From Metopolophium dirhodum (lineage: Eukaryota > Arthropoda > Insecta > Hemiptera > Aphididae): a stretch of DNA of 64,000 nt. Where the stretch lies: the NCBI RefSeq assembly GCF_019925205.1, contig NC_083567.1, forward strand, positions 21,576,001 through 21,640,000, in the 5' to 3' direction. Under the pieces are notes generated by a model. It saw nothing but the letters and a program-made list of their open reading frames with translations. It did not search any database and was not told where the DNA came from. The position numbers and the translations under genes are program-made. Below, piece after piece: positions 61,241 to 64,000 of this stretch. Numbering within the stretch: the first letter of the stretch is position 1; each line of letters starts with the position of its first letter.

Positions 61241-62340
61241 ATACCGATATACGGTGGTGAAAACGCAGTAGTTGTCTTTCGACTACCACCCGCGTCTAAC
61301 AATATATAGGACCACAACCACTGTGCAGCCCGAGTGATTCATTCCCTGTAGCAGTCGAACGAACGGTTTTTAACAAACAGTTTACGGTCGTGCGCGGGTC
61401 GGCGGGACCTATAGCCGGCGTACGACATGCGCTCACGGTTATTGCAAAGGCCGCGGCCGCCGGCCAAACCGTGACAGCCGGGGCCAAGTTGGAGAAAATT
61501 AAAAACAGACGAGCTCTCGTGATTAACGAGCCACACCACCTCTATACACACGAAAATAATGTATATATTGCGTCGTTGCGTATTGAAGGATGATCGTTTT
61601 TAACGGGCGCACACTTGTTATGTGTCATCGGGGGCCGGAACAAGTCGCTCGGGGAATATTTATCGACGCGATCGCCTCCTCCTCAACCCTGCCCAACCCG
61701 CAGTCGACGTGTCCCACCCACACCCTCTAATAATGACGTGTTTATATATTATATATACACGCGTATATACGTGCCCGGGCCATTGCGGCGGCGTTGCAGG
61801 TCTTTTGTCTTTAAACAATTTCGCTGACCGGCCCGAAGCGTATAATACATACACAAACACAATACACAGGTATTTGCATATATATTATATAATAAATACA
61901 CGCCGTGTTTTATATTATATACAACATAATATTATTGGTACATAATAGTATTATATACATACTATACGCGCATAGGTACGTGCCCCGGGACCCGTTTATT
62001 GTGCGCCGGATACGGCCGAATATCGTCACGTTCGCGGGGCACCGGCCGAAATATTCATCGATTACTCGGGATTAATGCAGATATATGGGTAGGTATAACT
62101 ATCGTGTATATTATTATAATTTATTGTATCGTATTAGCCTTTCTCGTCGTCGATATAGGGGTAGGACCTACCCGCTGCGGCTATTGTCATAGTCCGTATT
62201 ATTGCGCACACCGCGTGTGTCCGCGTGTATATAATATAGGTCCCTCTATTTGTGTATGTATACTAATAATAACCTACATGTATATTGTATATAGGTATTA
62301 TAATGTGCGCAATGTGTGGTGTGTAAAATCGGACGTAAAT
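61241..62340. promoter_or_regulatory. GC/CpG-rich island, possible promoter upstream of calexcitin
   Basis: The largest GC-rich area outside the coding exons. Both orientations offer promoter-like words: on the plus strand ATATATACC near 61244 with GCAGTAG about 25 bp on; on the minus strand CTATATATTG near 61305. Many short frames on both strands (for example plus 61390-61593, minus 61296-61487, plus 61999-62379) follow from the high GC and do not resemble known proteins. It may hold the untranslated first exon of calexcitin, which needs a start above 54298, or the start of a gene beyond the window. No splice donor could be chosen. Confidence 0.35.
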
Positions 62341-63038
62341 AAATTGTTGTCATATATTTTAATTGACCGAACACTTTGATATAATCGGAGGTCTGACCGT
62401 ATTATTAGGTATGCGTGACGGGACACTGCGAGTGATTTAAATGCCCCAAAAAACCGTCTGAATATTTAAAGCCTTAAAAATGACCGAATCATATGCTAAA
62501 AAAAACGTACATTTTTTTTACCTAATGTAATGTCATATTATTATGATTTAAAACCAAAGCTTATGTCTCTTGGGCATTTGACGAAGAGATGTTGTCAAGA
62601 CTTTTCTTCTAACATACTCCACTAGACATCTATACATCTCGCTTAAATCCTGTCTCGCTCTTAGTACCTTTTTAGTAGGTACCTACCTATGTTGAAAAAT
62701 GAATATTCTAGTATCCGCTCTATGAAAGCAGTTGTTTCTCAACTCTCGAGGCAGAATCTGAACATTTTGCAACTTATACGTAGGTACTATGTACCTATTG
62801 CTGATCTACCTGCACACTCAAATACTACTTTTTCCGATGAGGCGGTGATAACTGCTTTAGAAATTAGAACTGACATAAACCCTAGCCACAGAAAATCTTA
62901 AAAACCATTACAAAAAAATTATAAGAATTGTAAAATAGTCTGTGGACAATAAGAATATATCGACTTAGATTACATTTACTCTTCTGCTTAATGATGTCAC
63001 CCTGTGAATTGAATTAATAAAACGATCCAAGTGAGCAA
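62341..63038. other. Intergenic DNA, one unsupported 70-codon frame
   Basis: The plus frame 62689-62901 (MLKNEYSSIRSMKAVVSQL...) has a more protein-like composition than its surroundings but no recognised domain, and its first codons overlap a TAGGTACCTACCTATG word. It might be an exon or a transposon relic; I cannot decide. Confidence 0.3.
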
Positions 63039-63273
63039 GTCTATTCTTAATGTTTAAACTTTCGTATAAAAAAATTCAAATAATTTTTATTATATAAATT
63101 CTTTAATAATGTTGCTCTTTTATTTCCTAATAGGTACCTACTCTTATTCTTAATGCTTATAATCTCGTAAACATATTTAAATTATTTTTATTGTATTAAT
63201 TCTCTAATAACGTTATCCTTTTATTTCCTTACACTCTTATTCTTAATAGTTGCTTATAATTTCATAAAACATT
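63039..63273. repeat. Tandem repeat of about 100 bp, 2.4 copies
   Basis: Words CTCTTATTCTTAATGCTTAT, ATTTTTATT...TCTTTAATAATGTTGCTC and TTTTATTTCC recur about 100 bp apart (63081-63180 and 63181-63273). A partial copy stands at 63039-63080. A TAGGTACCTACT insertion separates the copies in one place. Confidence 0.75.
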
Positions 63274-63701
63274 AATGAATAAAAAAAAACCTCAATAACC
63301 AACTTTATATTTCTCTACACTTCAATTAACATAACTTAATAACTAATAACAAATACAAATCTGAACCACTCACAAATATTTGTAACCTCAACTACACGAG
63401 AGCTCCGGCGCCTCTACCAATATGTAACGTGGTCGGGGATGACTAGTTAAATATATGAATAGGATATTTTGAATATATTTTACCGTCGCTTGGGAGCACA
63501 AATGGTATTTAGGATTTTAATATTACAAATAAATAACGATCGATCCAAATAATTGTCAATACATAAAAGTTTACTATTAGTTATTACTTATTACTTACGA
63601 ACAAAGTTTACCAAAATGTGGGGCTATCACCGAGTCATATTTTTATTTGGCCGCAGCCTTACAATAATAAATGTGGCACCAAAGCAGAAGGGGCTTAAAT
63701 T

Positions 63702-63873
63702 CATAGACGCAAATCCTTTAAATTGTCAGGGGGAGCAAACATTTTTAACATCAATGTGAGTGGGGGAGAGGGGGCTTTGTTCCCAAGCAACTAAAAAACT
63801 GTATATTTTTTGGGGGGCAATGGGATATTTGGGGAGCTATGCCCCTTAGCTCCCCTGCGATTTGCGCCTATAG
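63702..63873. mobile_element. G-rich MITE with GGCGCAAATC ends, 172 bp
   Basis: The left end is CATAGACGCAAATCC and the right end is the reverse complement of CTATAGGCGCAAATCGC. Both are followed inward by CAGGGGAGC-like sequence (CAGGGGGAGC left, GCAGGGGAGC right). The flanks share GCTTAA (63693-63698 and 63874-63879), suggesting a target duplication. Non-coding. Confidence 0.7.
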
Positions 63874-64000
63874 GCTTAATATCTAGTCAGCATATTTTAA
63901 ATAATAGGTACATATTAATATATATAACATATTAACATAATATATGTATAATGCACATATAATATCTGCCTATTATATTTATAATCAATGATATTAAGTT

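Noticed and set aside
61999..62379. Plus frame of 126 codons, the longest in the right end
   Set aside because: Composition is Ile/Tyr/Val/Cys-rich from alternating TA and GTGT words; no domain or family likeness.
63380..63430. TGTAACGTGGTCGGGG as the end of an LTR
   Set aside because: No second LTR, polypurine tract or coding remains found in the window.
1..64000. tRNA genes, complete rRNA genes, CRISPR arrays, bacterial operons
   Set aside because: None seen by eye; the sequence is eukaryotic in its splicing and repeat content. A covariance-model scan would be needed to exclude small RNAs.

Overview
The window is eukaryotic nuclear DNA, very AT-rich, with spliced genes, GT-AG introns of up to 19 kb, and many decayed transposons and simple repeats. 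The protein content (an insect-type calexcitin), the base composition and the frequent TAGGTACCTA-like words suggest an insect, most likely an aphid or close relative. That is inference from style, not proof.

Two genes can be supported, and they converge tail to tail. On the + strand, a gene with a GC-rich first exon (about 10.0-10.37 kb) and four coding exons (11277-14413) encodes a 688-residue coiled-coil protein that I do not recognise. It carries a duplicated motif of about 37 residues near its C terminus. On the - strand, a calexcitin (EF-hand Ca2+-binding protein, 187 residues) is spread over six exons from 54267 down to 15601, so about 39 kb of the window is its coding span and introns. 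All splice phases match in both models. An 18-nt in-frame microexon candidate lies in the last calexcitin intron and would add six residues in the degenerate fourth EF-hand.

Layout: 1-1.54 kb, satellite array running off the left edge; 1.5-10 kb, intergenic DNA with a hAT remnant, a non-LTR retrotransposon remnant and MITEs; 10-14.4 kb, coiled-coil gene; 15.2-54.3 kb, calexcitin, with introns holding fold-back MITEs, hAT-type MITEs, a pogo-like MITE, a truncated retroelement with target-site duplication, two 5S-rRNA-derived SINEs and a Helitron-like element; 54.3-64 kb, upstream DNA with a GC-rich island at 61.3-62.3 kb that may hold the calexcitin promoter or belong to another gene.

No tRNA, full-length rRNA, CRISPR or intact autonomous transposon was seen. 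The two genes have no evident functional link. I saw no clear new biological system. The best leads are the microexon, the long fold-back element family, the duplicated motif in the unrecognised coiled-coil protein, and the GC-rich islands inside or upstream of calexcitin.
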